DNA of 64,000 nt from Archegozetes longisetosus (Eukaryota; Arthropoda; Arachnida; Sarcoptiformes; Trhypochthoniidae). The stretch is from assembly GCA_018873245.2 (NCBI GenBank), contig JAEMBT020000004.1:11158652-11222651 (forward strand), given 5' to 3'. The position numbers and the translations under genes are program-made. Positions 38,539-52,830 of the stretch are shown piece after piece (within the stretch, counting starts at the first letter, position 1; each line of letters opens with the position of its first letter). The notes beneath the pieces are model-generated. The model searched no databases and was not told the DNA's origin. It was given only the letters and a program-made list of their open reading frames with translations.

Positions 38539-41500
38539 CTTCAAAAATACAAAAGTAATAAATGTGATAATAAATTAAAGTAGATTTTCTGTTCATAGGA
38601 AATCTTTTGAGTATAGAAGATGTGACAGTTTACTCTTAGTATATTACTGTGTAGTATAGTATTTCTAGTTGACTTTCTAGTTGAAACATAACTTTCTTTC
38701 ATAGCCTCGCAAGAATGTAAGGCAACATACTTTACGGAAATGAATGGTCAAAATTCTATCCAACTCATAGCAGATTATAGAAATGCTCTTTCATTTCAAT
38801 ATAAGAAACATAAAGATAATAAAATATTAAAGATTGTCTTTTTCAACAGCTTTTCTCTATAGTCTGATAGTCTTGAATTTGAACCAAGGCCAATATTTAT
38901 TTTGCTCACAATCAATAGTTTTACCTGAAAATGAATCAATCCATTCATCATTGCTTAAAGCAATTTGCTTTATGGCTAAGTTTTGTTGGAAAAAATTTCT
39001 CAAACTTCAAAGAAGGAGAATGGGCATAACTGATGCCAAAGCTATTCTTTGAGAAACGTTCTGTGAATTCCGATACTACCCTAAAATTATACTTCTGACA
39101 CAAATATTAGTGCGTAGTACAATTTCTACTCTTTTTATGAATGAAATTCGGATTTTACAATCAGTTCTGGGCTATTCAATAACATTGTAATAAAGTCTTG
39201 TTTTGAAAAGAAAATCACATAACAATAGATTAGATTTTATGAAGAATCTTCAAGTAACTTAAAGCTTATTTTATGATTAAATCGAGGATTTTCAAAATGG
39301 TTTTTCAAGCACACCATTGTAGAAGCCCTTAAAGTTCAGATTGAAAGTAGCGAGTTCGGTTTGTTATAGGCAAGTGCAAATAGACTTAAAAGCGAATCCC
39401 TCGTAAGCCAATTTTCAAAATTAAATTCAAACTCTTCACTTATGATTGATGTCTAATGAGACACTTTGGTTTTTGAATAGTTTTTATTGCAAATTTACTA
39501 TACAAACTGACTAATACTCGAAAAGCTCATAATATTGAACTCACTTTGAATTAGTTGTTTTTAAAGGTAAATCAATTTAACTTCGATGAAAGCTATATTT
39601 TCAGCAAATAGTTTGAAAAGTATTTGTGAAGAGTAGTGTTCACAAATAACGTTTGGAGGTTTATAATAGATTTGAGTTTTTTATTTAATAAGACAGTCTC
39701 TACTCATTTTAATAGTATAGAGAAGTTTAAGTACATATATGTTGATATCTTAAAATGAACAGTTAATTATTTTTAGGATAGTATTAATGTTAATGGTATT
39801 ATAGTATAGAGTGAAGCGACGCTTTCAATGCCTTTACTCTATTCCTTTGCCTAGCTTATATACGATTTGTCGAATCACGTTATTCACATTTAGTATTTCG
39901 ATTGAATAATTAAAAATGTTAATGGTGAGTTCTGCAAGTTTTGCAAACTTTAATCAACTATAAAATCATAAATAGTGCACAACACTTAGAAATTTGCAAT
40001 TCAAATCAAATACTTGTAAATTCTATCCAAGAAGTTCGAGAAGTATTAATTATAATTGTCATTTTGAGAACAGCTTCAAACAAATGAAAGAAAGCCTAAG
40101 AACGCAAATTGAGTCACGATATGAATATTGATAGCTGACTCGCTTTCTTATTCTAAATGAAGTGATTGGACACATACATAAGAATTACTTTTGGTTGGGA
40201 AAACAAATGATATGGTAGTGTATAATAAATAGAGATATCTCATACCCACATTAATATTACTCATAAATGAGAATGTGACTCAGTGTACCTTCAATGCTCA
40301 GTCATTTTCAAACTTGACATATTGTCTAATTTTATGGTGTTTGTTATCTTAAGTGATTAACATTTTATTAGCTATTGCTTATCTAAATCTATTCAATTGT
40401 ATATTTATGTTATTTTGTAGGCCCGCATGGATTCTATATGATAGCTATAACCCATCTATCTTAATGTGAGACAACTCATCCATTGAAGGAATCAATGATC
40501 ATATCTGTTAATGGCGTCATAGTTCTTGCATACAGACAAAATTTGTTGTATCATTAGATATAAGTGTTGTATGATCAATGCGAGACTTTTTGTGTCTCAA
40601 TAACTAAAAGTTATGATAATATTTTTCGCTCATTAATCACAGTCAAGCCATATATAATTTGCATAATGAATTTTGCACACGTTATGTGTTTATGTCTACA
40701 AAATGTAGCCTTAATTTCATGTTTTAAGACCAAATTTTATTACCTGTAATCATAATAATAATGTTAAGATCATGAACAAAATGCGCTAATGAGAAGAAGG
40801 GGTTCTCAGATAATTGAATATCAGATGCATTATAAGATAGTGTTAACAATGAGGAGAAGCGTCACAAATATGAAGAGAAAGGAGTCAAAATGAAAAGAAT
40901 CAGAAAACATGATACAAACCCGCATTAATTAACTGTGGTTTGGTTGATGGTAAACTTTTTGAATTAATCTTAGTCTAAGTTTTCTTTATTCTCTTCTGTG
41001 CGTTACATACGGAGAGCATTAGTAAAGTATCAGCTCGAGGATCAACGACACGATTAATGTTAGTTACTTTTGCTGCCATTATCTGAAATTATACAGAATT
41101 ATGTTGTGTTCAAGTAATTTATTATTGCTCTCAGAGTTAAACTATCGAAGATATCTAAAACTCTGTAAAAAAATTAGGCACAGTTTATCATACCTTAGAG
41201 ATCGTTAAGTTTTTTTTATTAAACTTCTTAACTATTTATCCTATGCTTAAAAATTGCAAAAATTCTTATATTCTTCTCTATCAGAAAATAATTCTATTAA
41301 AGGATAATGAATATCCAGTAATAGCAGAGAAAAAATTGAATTCAAGAGATGAAGATTAGTATTGTGTTTAAATGAAAAAGAATTACTTCAAGCTATTTAT
41401 TAATCGACTTTTTGGAAGCATTCTTATCTCAAACCAGAATTTGTCTGAGCCCTAGATAAATGAAATCTATGTTTAAAAGAGCAGTAATAGAGAGAGTTAT

Positions 41501-41930
41501 TCAGCTCGTAAGCAAAGCAAGTAATGCTAATTTTATAGCATTGGGTGTATTGCAAACAGCAGTTCGTAAGTTTGGGCTCAGACTCGCAGTCTTTCTTGCA
41601 ATAATAGTTTGGAGGATATTAGTTTAGTCAATACTATGGGCTAAAGTTGTATCATTTGCTCAGTCATGTGGTCAGCAAATACAGGCCCAAAAACAAATAA
41701 AGTGCAATTGATGTCACTTTGTTTTGCTGGCTTTACTTATGGCGCAAACTACTTTTAATCGATTAGTTTCACGCTTAGCGTCAATTATATTAAACTAATA
41801 CTGCATATAAAACATTGATGTTTCAAAGCCAACATAATTGCCATCTCTTAATAGGAAACCTATTACCCAATCAAACCATGCCATTCAACCGTATCTATGC
41901 TTTAGGTTTTTATTCATTTGATTCCTTCAG

Positions 41931-41982
41931 TGTGAGAGTGTGAGAGTGTAAGAGTGTGAGAGTGTGAGAGTGTGAGAGTGTA
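41931..41982. repeat. (TGTGAGAG)n tandem repeat
   Basis: Six and a half copies of the 8-bp unit TGTGAGAG, one copy with a single change (TGTAAGAG). Confidence 0.95.
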
Positions 41983-42922
41983 ATGCCTCCAACTCATTCA
42001 GAGTCATATAATACAAACCTTATCAAAAGCTTATGTTTTGAGGTCGATATGGAAAATTTGCTATTAAATACACCAACTTTGTGCTATACTCTTATCGATG
42101 TATTCAGTCTTTTAATCAAATTGAAACTCATATTTCTGGTGACTATCGATTCTTTTAGTCTGAAATATTTCTATAAACAATTGTTGAAATGTTCAATGAG
42201 AGAAAGTTGAAAAGAGTAAATATTTAATAACTATTATTTACAGCTCGAAGCTCTACGCAAATACTAGTATGAGACCAATTTATTTTATATTCTACTGATA
42301 AAGAATAGAAAGACTTCATGAGAACTATTAAAGCTCTTCAAATGTGAACCTAAAAGAGAAGTCTATTATGGTGCTCATGGAAATGCCAAATGTTTATTTT
42401 GATTCCTAAAAAATGCTCTTAAACTGTGTATTGAACTACTTTTTCTGCTATCATTTAATAGAGTAATAAAAAGTCCACAATAGTTCTGATACTATCAGAC
42501 GAGCAGTTAATCCCCAAATGCGAACTCCAGATAAAGATTAAATTTCTTTCAGTCAAATTCTGTGACGCATTTATTCTGAAAAAGTCTTAAAAAGTTTTAG
42601 AATAAATGGTTAATTTATATTTAAGAAATAAAAACCTCAAATAAGAGAATAAGATGTTAGATCTTATGATATTCTATGATTCATTGAGAATTCGTGCCGT
42701 ATAAAAGGCATGCAATTACTATTAGGCATAAAAAGACACATTTGTAGGCCAAAGAAAAATTTAATTTAGTGTTGAGCAACACATTCCTTCATATTGACTC
42801 TTAGCATTTTTTATTCAGCGAAGCTGTTTTTCGTGTTAGGAATTTTGATGTTTGATAAATGGCCAGACATTCAATGCCATATTCACAATACATTTTCTCT
42901 TTTTTTGGCTTTTACTATCCCA

Positions 42923-43027
42923 ATGGACTCACACACAAGTTTAGATAATAACGAGCACAAGTCAGAGCCAAATCATCATCGCATCGCCAGGAGATTATGT
43001 CCCGAGTGTGAGAAAGATTGGGCACTA
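42923..43027 (+). CDS. Candidate coding exon, unknown protein
   Basis: From an ATG at 42923 the frame reads 35 codons to a strong donor (CTA|GTAAGTATT). The peptide is hydrophilic (NNEHKSEPNHHRIARR) and ends in LCPECEKDWAL with a CxxC pair; IARR could be a dibasic cleavage site or a basic patch. A long pyrimidine tract (42899-42920) lies just before, so the segment may instead start at an acceptor within 42938-42950. I found no downstream exon that joins in phase and recognise no family. It could be chance. Confidence 0.3.
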
Positions 43028-43826
43028 GTAAGTATTTGGATGTCATGCCTAACCATATAATATTTCGAATATCAAATGATTCATGTCTTAAGTCTGTATC
43101 GCAATTGCAATGTTTGCCTTACATTTGATCCCAACAATAATGCTTCAAATGAAATATTTTTGCTAGCATTACGTTTGATGGCTTACAATTTCTTCTCAAC
43201 AATTGTGCCCATAAGATCAACATTTTTTTCAAAGCAATAAATGAGAATAATTTAGCATTTCTAAAGAATATCACTTCTGATGCAATGATTCTTAGCTTTT
43301 CTTTTTTATACACATTAACAAAATCGATTGCAATGCATTCAAAAGCAGTGCAATTATTCGATAAAATTATAAAATTCTAATGCAGAATGCGATACGTTTA
43401 ATGCTTCAAACTTTTCTTGAATTTCAATAAGCTTTTAAGTATTGCTGTTTCAAATGTAATGCAATTTCAATTCTTATAGTATTCCTTAGGAAGAACGTTG
43501 TGCAAAACATTGTGCATGTTCAGATTCTTTGTGAGACTGACAATCCATTTTACTTTTTTCATTCTGGTTTTTACAGAGTTATTTGTTTATATTTGATATA
43601 AAGCTTTTAAAATAAAATTCACTTCGTTAAGCTTATACGTTAACTTACACATTTTGAGGTAATTTTGCTTTTTCTCTACTTTATTTTTTGTTCATATTTC
43701 ATTTGCAAGTGTATTAATACCAGATATTTTTATACTCTAAGTTTCTGTTTCAAGTAATTAATTCTGGATTTAGTGAGAAGGCGTTGTGAAATAGAAAATT
43801 GCAATAATTCCTTTAGTTTCCTTCAG

Positions 43827-44122
43827 CGATAAATTATAGCTGTAGATGCACAGTTAACCACACAGACATCCTCCTTGATCAGGAAGTTTGTCTGATACGT
43901 GCAGAAGATATGATAGGGACAGAATCAAAATTAAGTCACTATCGGGTCGTTTCCTGTGTCATCCTACTTGTTAAAAGTTTGAATGAGCAAACCCTTAAAA
44001 GTTTACTCTATACGCATCTGTCCGGGATTGAGTCAGAGAGATGTCCGTGTAGTCAATTGTATTGGCGTTGCGAGTTTGTAGTTAAGTCTGATATAAGAGC
44101 AATAGCAATATCCTGGCTGTAG
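43827..44122 (+). other. Candidate exon or decayed coding stretch
   Basis: After a strong acceptor (TTTAGTTTCCTTCAG) one frame stays open for 98 codons to a TAG. It is cysteine-containing (YSCRC, RCPCSQLYWRC) and less AT-rich than its flanks. It would need a preceding exon ending in phase 1; the candidate exon at 42923-43027 ends in phase 0, so the two do not join. No family recognised. Confidence 0.22.
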
Positions 44123-47100
44123 TGAAAGGCATCAAAATTGTGGCTCATATGCAACTCGAACAAAGAAAGGTATTAACGAACAAGCATTCTTGAAATATAA
44201 TGCTTAACAATACAACCACTAGATTTTGTTAGCAAGAAAGTCTTTCAAGTCCCTTAGTAACGAGTATTCTAGACTCGATGCCAGTGTTGGCTACTTTTTG
44301 TCTCGGGTTCACTTCAATAATGGAAAGAAAGCGAAAGAATCTTTCGATACCAATGGACCCGAATATGAGAGTAATGCATGAGTGAGTAATATGCTGCATA
44401 GCATACCAACTGATAGCAAATCTATGGCAGACTTCTACACGTGAATCAGGCATGACTTGTTGTCATAACTTTTGCCTTCTGTGAACAGAAAACTGAGTTT
44501 CACTCAAGTTATGTAGTTATGCGAATGCACGCAAATAGAGTTAGTAGTAGTGAATTCCACTTTGATGAACATGTGCCGCAAATTGGATTCAGATTACTTT
44601 GACCATACAGTTGAGCTTGCAGTCGTCACTAAACCGGGCATCAAAACTAATAGGTTTTGAGCGCAAAAATATCCATGGCAGACAATTTTCGTGAGATTCA
44701 ACACCCGCAGGTTATTAAAGCGCTCACATTAGAGCTGATCTAATAAGAGTTTGAGTTAAAGCTTATAGCAAACTCTCAAGTCCTATACAAACAAACAAAT
44801 TGACACTTGATTTCATTCAGCTTTTGCATCAGAGCTCTACTAATAAAAAATTCTCCAATGGTCTCATTGATTGCTTGAGTTAGTACGAAACTAAGTTTGT
44901 TTTAAGGGTTCTCTTAGTAATATTCAAAAATCAATTGATTGCGAAATTGTTAGCATAAAAGTTCAAATACTTTAATTCGTTTGTTTAGAAAATTGTGAAG
45001 ACATCCTATTTAAATATCTAAAATTGAAGAGATAAAAAACCAAAGGACATGACAACTTTTTCCTATAAGAGTTTGCATTGTAAGAGATTTTTTCAGATCA
45101 CGTTCTTGTCTCAATGAAGTCCAGTTTTGGTTATATTGTATGGTTATATGAGAGCTTACTTGAAGCCATAAGTGGATGTACTGCACTTAGCGACAGTATT
45201 TCTTCAATGAAATCATAAACAATTTTTAGCCTCAATTCATAGCTTTTATTGAATCAGAAAAATGTTAAATGTATTGGCGAGAGACAAACATAACATAACC
45301 ACAAATTTCGCAAACATAGTCGTACGGCACTTTTCAGTTATTATTAACTCGTTGAGAATCTAAATTAATTGACTAATCAATGAGTTAATGTACAGCTTTG
45401 TAAACCTGTGAACACGCTCGTCAACGTTTTATATAATGCGTAAAATTTATATTAGCAGCCAAATGAGGCAAATTCAGTTGTTTGTGTTCTTGTTGTAATA
45501 TTAATGATCTATTGTGCTTCAAGGGTTAATCTCAAAGAATATTTTGACAAATTGACCTGAAAGGACTGAGTAGAAGCATGCTCAAGTCTAGGCAAAATCG
45601 ATCTTTCAGTTCAATTTTGACAAACATTAATTGAATGCTCTTAATTATAGATGAGCGCATTTAAATCAATATTCACTTTTGATGATTGGAGTAATGTTTG
45701 AAATAATAATTACTTTCAGTTTAATAAGTAGAATATGTGAATAAATTAAAAGGTTCAATCTTGAGTTTGACTGCGAACCAACTGCATAGTAACAGGTAGT
45801 CGCTTTTGTGTCACTCACTTAACAATGAAGCGCATATTTCTTATTCATAGTATAAGATAATTTATCATTCGACCACAGGTTTTCTTCTTGGCGTTTAATT
45901 GTTTTTCCGCTGTTAGTATGAGATTTTTTATTCTTTCCATTTGACAGCCTGTATTTCTGTAAGTGTCATATTGTTTTGTTGGAGTCCACATCTCACTGTC
46001 GCATAGCTGCATCACAAGGTTTTATCTACTATTTAATATGAAAAGCGCTTTAGTTTCTTCGAACTGCTTTTCCATCGAATAAAAAAATGTTTATTACTGT
46101 AAAATGCTTGCGCTTCTAGAAATAGGAACTATTTATTTTATTCATTTTTCATTTGGAAGCTCAGTGAATCTCAAATTTTTTGGTCGATTGAAAATATGAT
46201 TTACCTTCAATATTCAGGTTCTGTACTACCCACCAATCAATAAAATAAATCATATAAAAGATTTTAATTTAATGGACTTTCTCTGTTACGAAGTATTGCA
46301 TAATAAGTTTGGGAATGGATTTTATGTCATTTAAAGTGAAATACTGGTAAATTGATTTGCTTGACAAAGACTTTGCATATTCTAGCAATCATTTTTCCTC
46401 AATTGTCAAAAACACTGATATTAGAGCATAACAACATTGAAATTTAACGTTTAAATAATACTTTTAGTTTCCAAAACATTTGAGTGCATTTTCTCAATTG
46501 AATTAGACATTTCTCAAATCACATTTAAGTGAGAGTTTGCAAATTGAAATGAATCTACTTTGGCAGGAACCAATAGCAACAAAAATTAGTTAAGGGAATC
46601 TTAGATTTCATAATCATAATGAATCACATTCACTACAGTCTGACACAATTTTCACTACAGGAACGTCATTTTATTGATTGAAATTAGTTTTTTGCATGTT
46701 ACGCACTCCATTATGTGTCAGATATAATTTAATTGTGACTTGCTTCAATTTAATGTGTTTTCTCTCTCGACATTTCTTGACTCAACTCCTAATTAAATAA
46801 GTATGAAATGGAGAAACAAAACAATAATTCATTATATAATTAATAGTCAAAGACATTCTGTAAAGGCTTTACATAAAAATCAATCTTCAATAACATAAAT
46901 ACTAAGCCCTGTTGCGAGCTTCAACTCAAACAATTAAATATTGAAGAAAATTCTGGAAATCATCTTACATCAATATATTGTTATATTGTATTCAAAAATG
47001 AATCAATTTTTGAATTTGGATATTTGCCTGAAATTTTATCATAAGATTTTACATAGCAATTTTATGATTGGTTTATGTCAGAACCTTATCAGTACAAACA

Positions 47101-48107
47101 TATAAATCTCACAATTACTTTGGAAACGTGTTCGATAGTTAAGGAATCCACTAATCGAAAGAATCTGATCTCTATCTCAAACAAATAACTGTTCCCCTAC
47201 TTCGTGGTCTTTTAATTGAGCGAAGATCTCAAATAATTCTTTCTAAAACCATGTGTTTATTAAGATTAAATTTAAGAATTTAGTTTTTAAATACCTGCCT
47301 AATATTTAATGCAATCTTAAAATAAGAAAACTCAGATAAGAGAGTACCTAAAATTTTTTCAATGAAATTTTTAATTCGACAAAAGAACTGCTTTTTCATT
47401 TTTGAAACGATTGCGATGTTTGTGGCGATTTCTTCTTCTTTCGAGATTTTGCAGACTTTTTGAAGGTTTTTGGGTGCTGATAGCGCTGATCTCAGTATCA
47501 GTCTAAGAATTGAGTTGAAGCATCGATTCTAGTTCGCCTTTTCTTCTCACCGAAACATAAATATATAAGTACAACAAATGAGATCATATCAGTGGAAATA
47601 TAATGCTAGCAATGATTTGTAGAAAGAACTTGGTCTAAATTATCCTGTTGCCCTTCAGATGATTCTAATTTAGAATAAGTTCTGTTGAGTGATAAGACTG
47701 ATGTCCATCATAATGCACTTTTACAGATCATTAGATCTAAAAGCAATCAAACAAATAAGTACATTGTTCATTGTTCATAGTTGATTTTTTTATCTTTAAT
47801 TAATTGAAATCAATGTTTCTTAACCAAAATGTCAGCAGCTATTGGACGTGATTTGAATTCAAAATTCGGTTTGTTTCTAGTTTTGAGTAGTTGTTTACAT
47901 TATCGAAGATCGCACTCAAATGTAACCTCTACTTGGCCTCTACTTGTGGACTATTGCTATCGACAGATAAATAAAGGCTTCAATATTTGACTTGGTCTAG
48001 CATTGTTGCAGAAACTGTTTTTATTAGTCCAAACTTGACTTATTTTTAAAGTTGAATTAAAGTAAAAGTCTGATTAGGTACGTGTAAATGTTCGTGTGGG
48101 TCACGAG

Positions 48108-48226
48108 TATAAAAGACCAGCCACATAATGATTACACGGAGTGCGTTGGCGCTAATGCGCCAAAAGACAAAATATCGAATATTCTCTCTTTCAAAGCTGA
48201 CTTATTATATATACCCTTACAATAAA
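48108..48226 (+). other. TATA box, hairpin and AATAAA within 120 bp
   Basis: TATAAAAG (48108-48115) is followed by a perfect 7-bp stem with a TAAT loop (TTGGCGC-TAAT-GCGCCAA, 48146-48163) and then AATAAA at 48221-48226. An ATG in the hairpin opens a 24-codon frame ending at the AATAAA. The arrangement could mark a very short transcript, but each element is small enough to arise by chance. Confidence 0.25.
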
Positions 48227-49569
48227 TGAGAAAAATTGATATTTTCAAAAGTAGAATAAAGAAGTAAAGAAATAGGTCATCGATAATCAATAGTTTTATT
48301 CTATGAAATTTGACAAAAAGAATAAGCGTTTAGTAAATAATGTTATTTTAGCGGAGAGTATGTTTGTCAGCGATTTGCAATCATTCATTATTGAATGAAT
48401 GCAATTCTTGAACACTATTCAGACGTTAGTGTGAATTGAATGCCTAAACAACTATTTGTGCTGAGAGTCACAATTATTCAGAGAATGAAACAGCTTTACA
48501 CAAGAGAATAATTTGAAGACTTGACACACATTCTTACGCTTAAATGTTAATGGATTGCATTCGGCCAACCATTCAGTTGAACCCATTTATTGACTGATAC
48601 TATCTTCAAGTTTAAAGGTGTTCATTGTCTTTAAGTTAGTGTGACATTGTTTTTGTCAACTCGCGATAACATTTAATTGGACAACTTTTCTTCTTGCACC
48701 TTCAATTATCTGATATTTTGTTGAAACGCTTCAATCCATCAGTATTTAAAAGAGCCAAAAGTTAAACATTAAAATACTTGATTTAATAGTTTCTGCGTCC
48801 AAATTGAAACTGAAACAAAACTTTTAATTAGAATCTGAGTCCAGATGAAAAGCACTGATTAAATGTGATTGAAGTGAATATTTGTACACTATATTCGCAT
48901 TAAAGCGTTGTTTTTCTCTGTTTGATTTAATGTAAGATTTTTTCGTTTTTTCTCTTACACTGAGTAAGTATTACATTATTTTTTGTTTGTTATCCTATTG
49001 TTAGGCCTGGCGTAATGTTTTAGCCCAGAACTCATTCATTATGATCACAGCAAATACTATTAGACAACAGAAGAAAGAGTAGTTTTGATGATACATCGAC
49101 TTTTGTTGAGCAACAAAAATAATAGCGACTAGTTTTTTATCGCTTTTATCCACTATAGGCGATGGTGTGCCTCAAAAATGCCACCAAATGGAAAACAAAA
49201 AACATTAGTATAACATTAAAAAGAGATTGTTTCTCAGACAATGAGTTGTGAGTGACTAAATTGCATATAAGTTGACAGGTAGTCGTGTTTATACTTTATT
49301 GTAAGAAAAATAAAAGCCTTCAACTAAATAAACAGACAGCAAATAGAGTCAATCCCAATGGATTGTTCGACTTGTGTTCAACAACAAAAGCAGTTCAAAC
49401 AGTACTGCTTTTGGTCTGCTTTGCACAAGTCGTACAGCACTAGTTGTCTGCTTCTCTCAGACTGGCCAAAAATATCCTTTAGATTTTACCATTCACTTCA
49501 AGTGATCGATTTTCGAAGGTAAACAATGCTGTTCAAACTGATTGTAATTAATATCTGCTAAAAGCTGAC

Positions 49570-49608
49570 AGGCTTTAATTCCAGGCTTTAATTCCAAGCT
49601 TTAATTGT
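49570..49608. repeat. 13-bp tandem repeat
   Basis: Three copies of AGGCTTTAATTCC, the third diverged. Confidence 0.85.
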
Positions 49609-51478
49609 ATAATCTTTCGAAACAACAAAAACCTGTATTCTGTCAAAATAACTGACTCTTTATTTTCAGCAGAATGTCAATATTTTTTTTAATTAATTTT
49701 GAAACTTTGATCAAATTTTGCCCAATCATAGGATTTAGGGGAATGAACAAAATGGTTGTAATTCGTTGGCGTTTTGACTGAGCTTTGATTAAAGGAGTGT
49801 TTGTTGATGTGTTGCCTGTATTTGACAAGACCTGAAAAAGTGATTACATAGTTCTCTCTGATTGCTCCACAAAAATGAGAACACATTAGTTTACACTGAA
49901 ATAATAGCAGTAATGATAGAAATCAATCTTTAGGTTAATGTTAGAATGAATGCCACGATACGACAAAATTGAATATTACAGCAAGAGTTCAAATTTATTA
50001 GAAATAGTGTAGGGATAGGCAGACAAATTATGGGCACATAATAGTTATCATGTTTGAAACAGTGTTTGAACACCCTTATAAATTAGTGTTAATTTGTTTC
50101 TACAAAAGTGCAACACATGTTTTTGATACTTTTCAAATATTTCTGATGAGTTATTCTTTGACCCATTGCTAAGTATGCTCATAAAAATACGAACGATCGT
50201 CCACTTCTTCTTATTCTATCATAATTGAAAGCTTAAAGTTTTATTTTCTTTTGGGATTCTTTCATTTGAGAATAAGATTTTCAAATTTAATTATACTTTA
50301 TCTCATTAGAAATTCTAAAGACTTATTCAATATTTGTAGTGCTTAGCATTTTCGTCATTATTTGAAAATAGGATTAGACTTTACAAATAAGTGATATATT
50401 GTTCGCGAACTGAGCGTTAGTGGCGTTAAATCATGTGTACTTCTTTTTCAGTTGCATCTAAGAAGCATTAAAAGTTAGATTCCTTTAGCTCAGTATTTAT
50501 TGCATAAATGCTTTTGTAGTGCTTTTTACTTTGCTATTTTGATCAGAACTGAGCACAAATCATTTCGACTGTTCGTGCTTTCAGTCAATTGTACGCGTAA
50601 GATTCCTCAAGTATGCATATAACCTATTGAGATATTCATTGCATTTATTCATGAATCCATTTGCTATACATGAAAATTGAAACATTTCAGTTTATAGATT
50701 TTGTTTGAATAAAAGAACCCGAACTTTTCAAATTCAAAATTCAATAATTGAATGGAGAATATGAAATCGAAATTTTGTTTCATATCTTACTTGTATTTGA
50801 TGTAGTCCTTTCAATACTGATTATAGTTCGATATTTTAATTGAGAACTTCTTCGTCACAATTACTATGGGATGTAATTCTGTGTTTGACTGATATGAGCA
50901 AAAGTAAATATGACAGTTAAAAATAGGCACAAAATAAACATCTATAAATCAAGAAAACGGTACTTAATACCAAAACACGTTTTACTGATAAGAACTTAAT
51001 GACCATTACTTGTATGATATATTTTTCAAGTTTGCAAATCGAAGGGTGAAATGCATAAAAATAAGTTGCTACTGATTTGTCTTCAATGACAGCAACTGTT
51101 TTTATTCCAACTTTTCTTCCAAAGTGACTTATTTTTAACTCCCGATTTGAAAGTAATGCAAAATCATATTTTCATAAATAAATAACGAATGAATCTGCCA
51201 AATATATAGCCTCTGAAGGAGAAAATTGGACCAACTTCTGCGCTCAAAATTTGCTCCGAAAGAAATTTTTAGCTTACAGAATAATTTTAGCCAACAAATT
51301 AGCCTAGAGACCAGGTCGTGTACTTAAATGAGAAATAAGACAACTTTTGTTGAAAATATTCATCATATCCCTAAAGTATAAACAAGTTGTTGATATATAT
51401 TAAATGCAGTCGGCCTTCTCTTTTATACATTTAGTTTAGATCTAATATTTTCTTTACTTATTTTAATTAGCTTTTGAT

Positions 51479-51875
51479 TCATAAATACTTTTGAAAGGAT
51501 CGAACACCAACCTTAAAACTACATATTGAAACAAAGTTGCTCGTTGAATACAATTTAAAACAAATAGTTGAAAAATAAGAAATAATTGTCAAATTATGAA
51601 TAGTTTTGATACATTCAAATCTATATTTACTCGAACATATAGAATAGACGCGAATTGAATGTAGAACCCTTTTCAAAGTGGATAATGAGAGTAGTTGAAA
51701 AGAGTTTGGATAACCCAATAATGCCAGGTTACTTGCGAGATACATGTGTTCGACCTGGACACTCATTTGTTAATATCTCGGTTATAATCGATTTTACGCA
51801 AATTTGAAATTAATGAACGTTCCATAGTTGAACTGAGAAAAACGAAACTTTGACCCAATATACAAAACGTGGCCA
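51479..51875 (-). other. Two overlapping unidentified frames after a perfect Kozak start
   Basis: On the minus strand GCCGCCATGG (ATG near 51875) opens a 37-codon frame. Its TGA overlaps the ATG of a second, 95-codon frame (51766-51479) as ATGA. The second begins MSVQVEHMYLASNLALLGY, which reads like protein. No family recognised, no clear splice sites, so a decayed gene or chance are both possible. Confidence 0.2.
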
Positions 51876-52786
51876 TGGCGGCGATGCAATCAACTCCACT
51901 TAATTAAAAGTTAGCAAAAGCTCTGAAAGTACAAATTGGAGTATTACTTGAATAGCTGTCAGTCTAGTTTGGTTTACAGATCGCAAAATGAATCAACTCA
52001 TTTACATACATATTATTTGAAAATAAAAAAGTTTGCCAAAGCCTATAGCTTTTGCATATGAAAAATGCCGTTCTTTTTCACTCAACATTATAACTGTTAT
52101 AAAACCAATTTTTTTACTCTTATCTCATTATCATTTGAATAGATATGCAGAGTTTTGATAGCCAAAGGCATGTCTCGCGAGTCAGTTCCAAAGACAAAGC
52201 CAGCCTCAATATTATCTCAAGTTATTAGAATTGTAGTCAACCATTAAGTTTTCCAGATAATTCATATCTTTTGCGTTCAAATTCATTCAACTGTTTAGGC
52301 CTTTTGGACATTTTAGTAAATTAATAAAAACTATGGTTTGACGAAATTTAATCTTTTTCTACTCTTGTTATTTTGTCGCTTTTAAGAATTTTTGATTTAT
52401 TAAAGAAATACCTGACACTGGTGCCACTTAATAAATATAGCTTGTTTCACTGTTACGCAAAAGTTTCAAATGAGAGAACATTTTTGAATAAATTCAATAA
52501 AAAATGAATTAATGTTTAAAGGCTTTAGGAAAGAGAAGGAAAAACGAACTAAATCGTCAAAACAATGCTTCAAACAAATGAAGTTACGCAAAAAGTTGAT
52601 CAACGTCAGAGTGACACTAAATATGAAAATCCTAGAACCATAATCATTTTAACTGCTTTCTGCCTAATCATTATTATCTATTGTTTCTCAAGTCTCAATT
52701 AATTTTGATTGTTTACGAGCTCCCAATTTTTGTTTCCTCGTTACTTACGATAGACAAAAGTTTGTGCTTTGAGTAAAGTTGAACTC

Positions 52787-52830
52787 AAAGCTAACAGATT
52801 TCAAAAGCTGACAGATTTCAAAAGCTGACA
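52787..52830. repeat. 17-bp tandem repeat
   Basis: About two and a half copies of AGCTGACAGATTTCAAA, the first copy with one change. Confidence 0.9.

Noticed and set aside
35700-41575. Shared CTCGCAGTCTTT string at about 35710 and 41572
   Set aside because: The match is about 12 bases and the flanks do not align, so it is not a supported repeat family.
44229-44453. Minus-strand frame resembling a GPCR third helix (CITLIFGSIGIERFF)
   Set aside because: Spacing from the expected cysteine is wrong, no other helices are nearby, and short hydrophobic runs are common by chance here.
47391-47560. Basic minus-strand peptides (KSRKKKKS and similar)
   Set aside because: Stops interrupt each frame within about 40 codons, and no consistent splice model was found.
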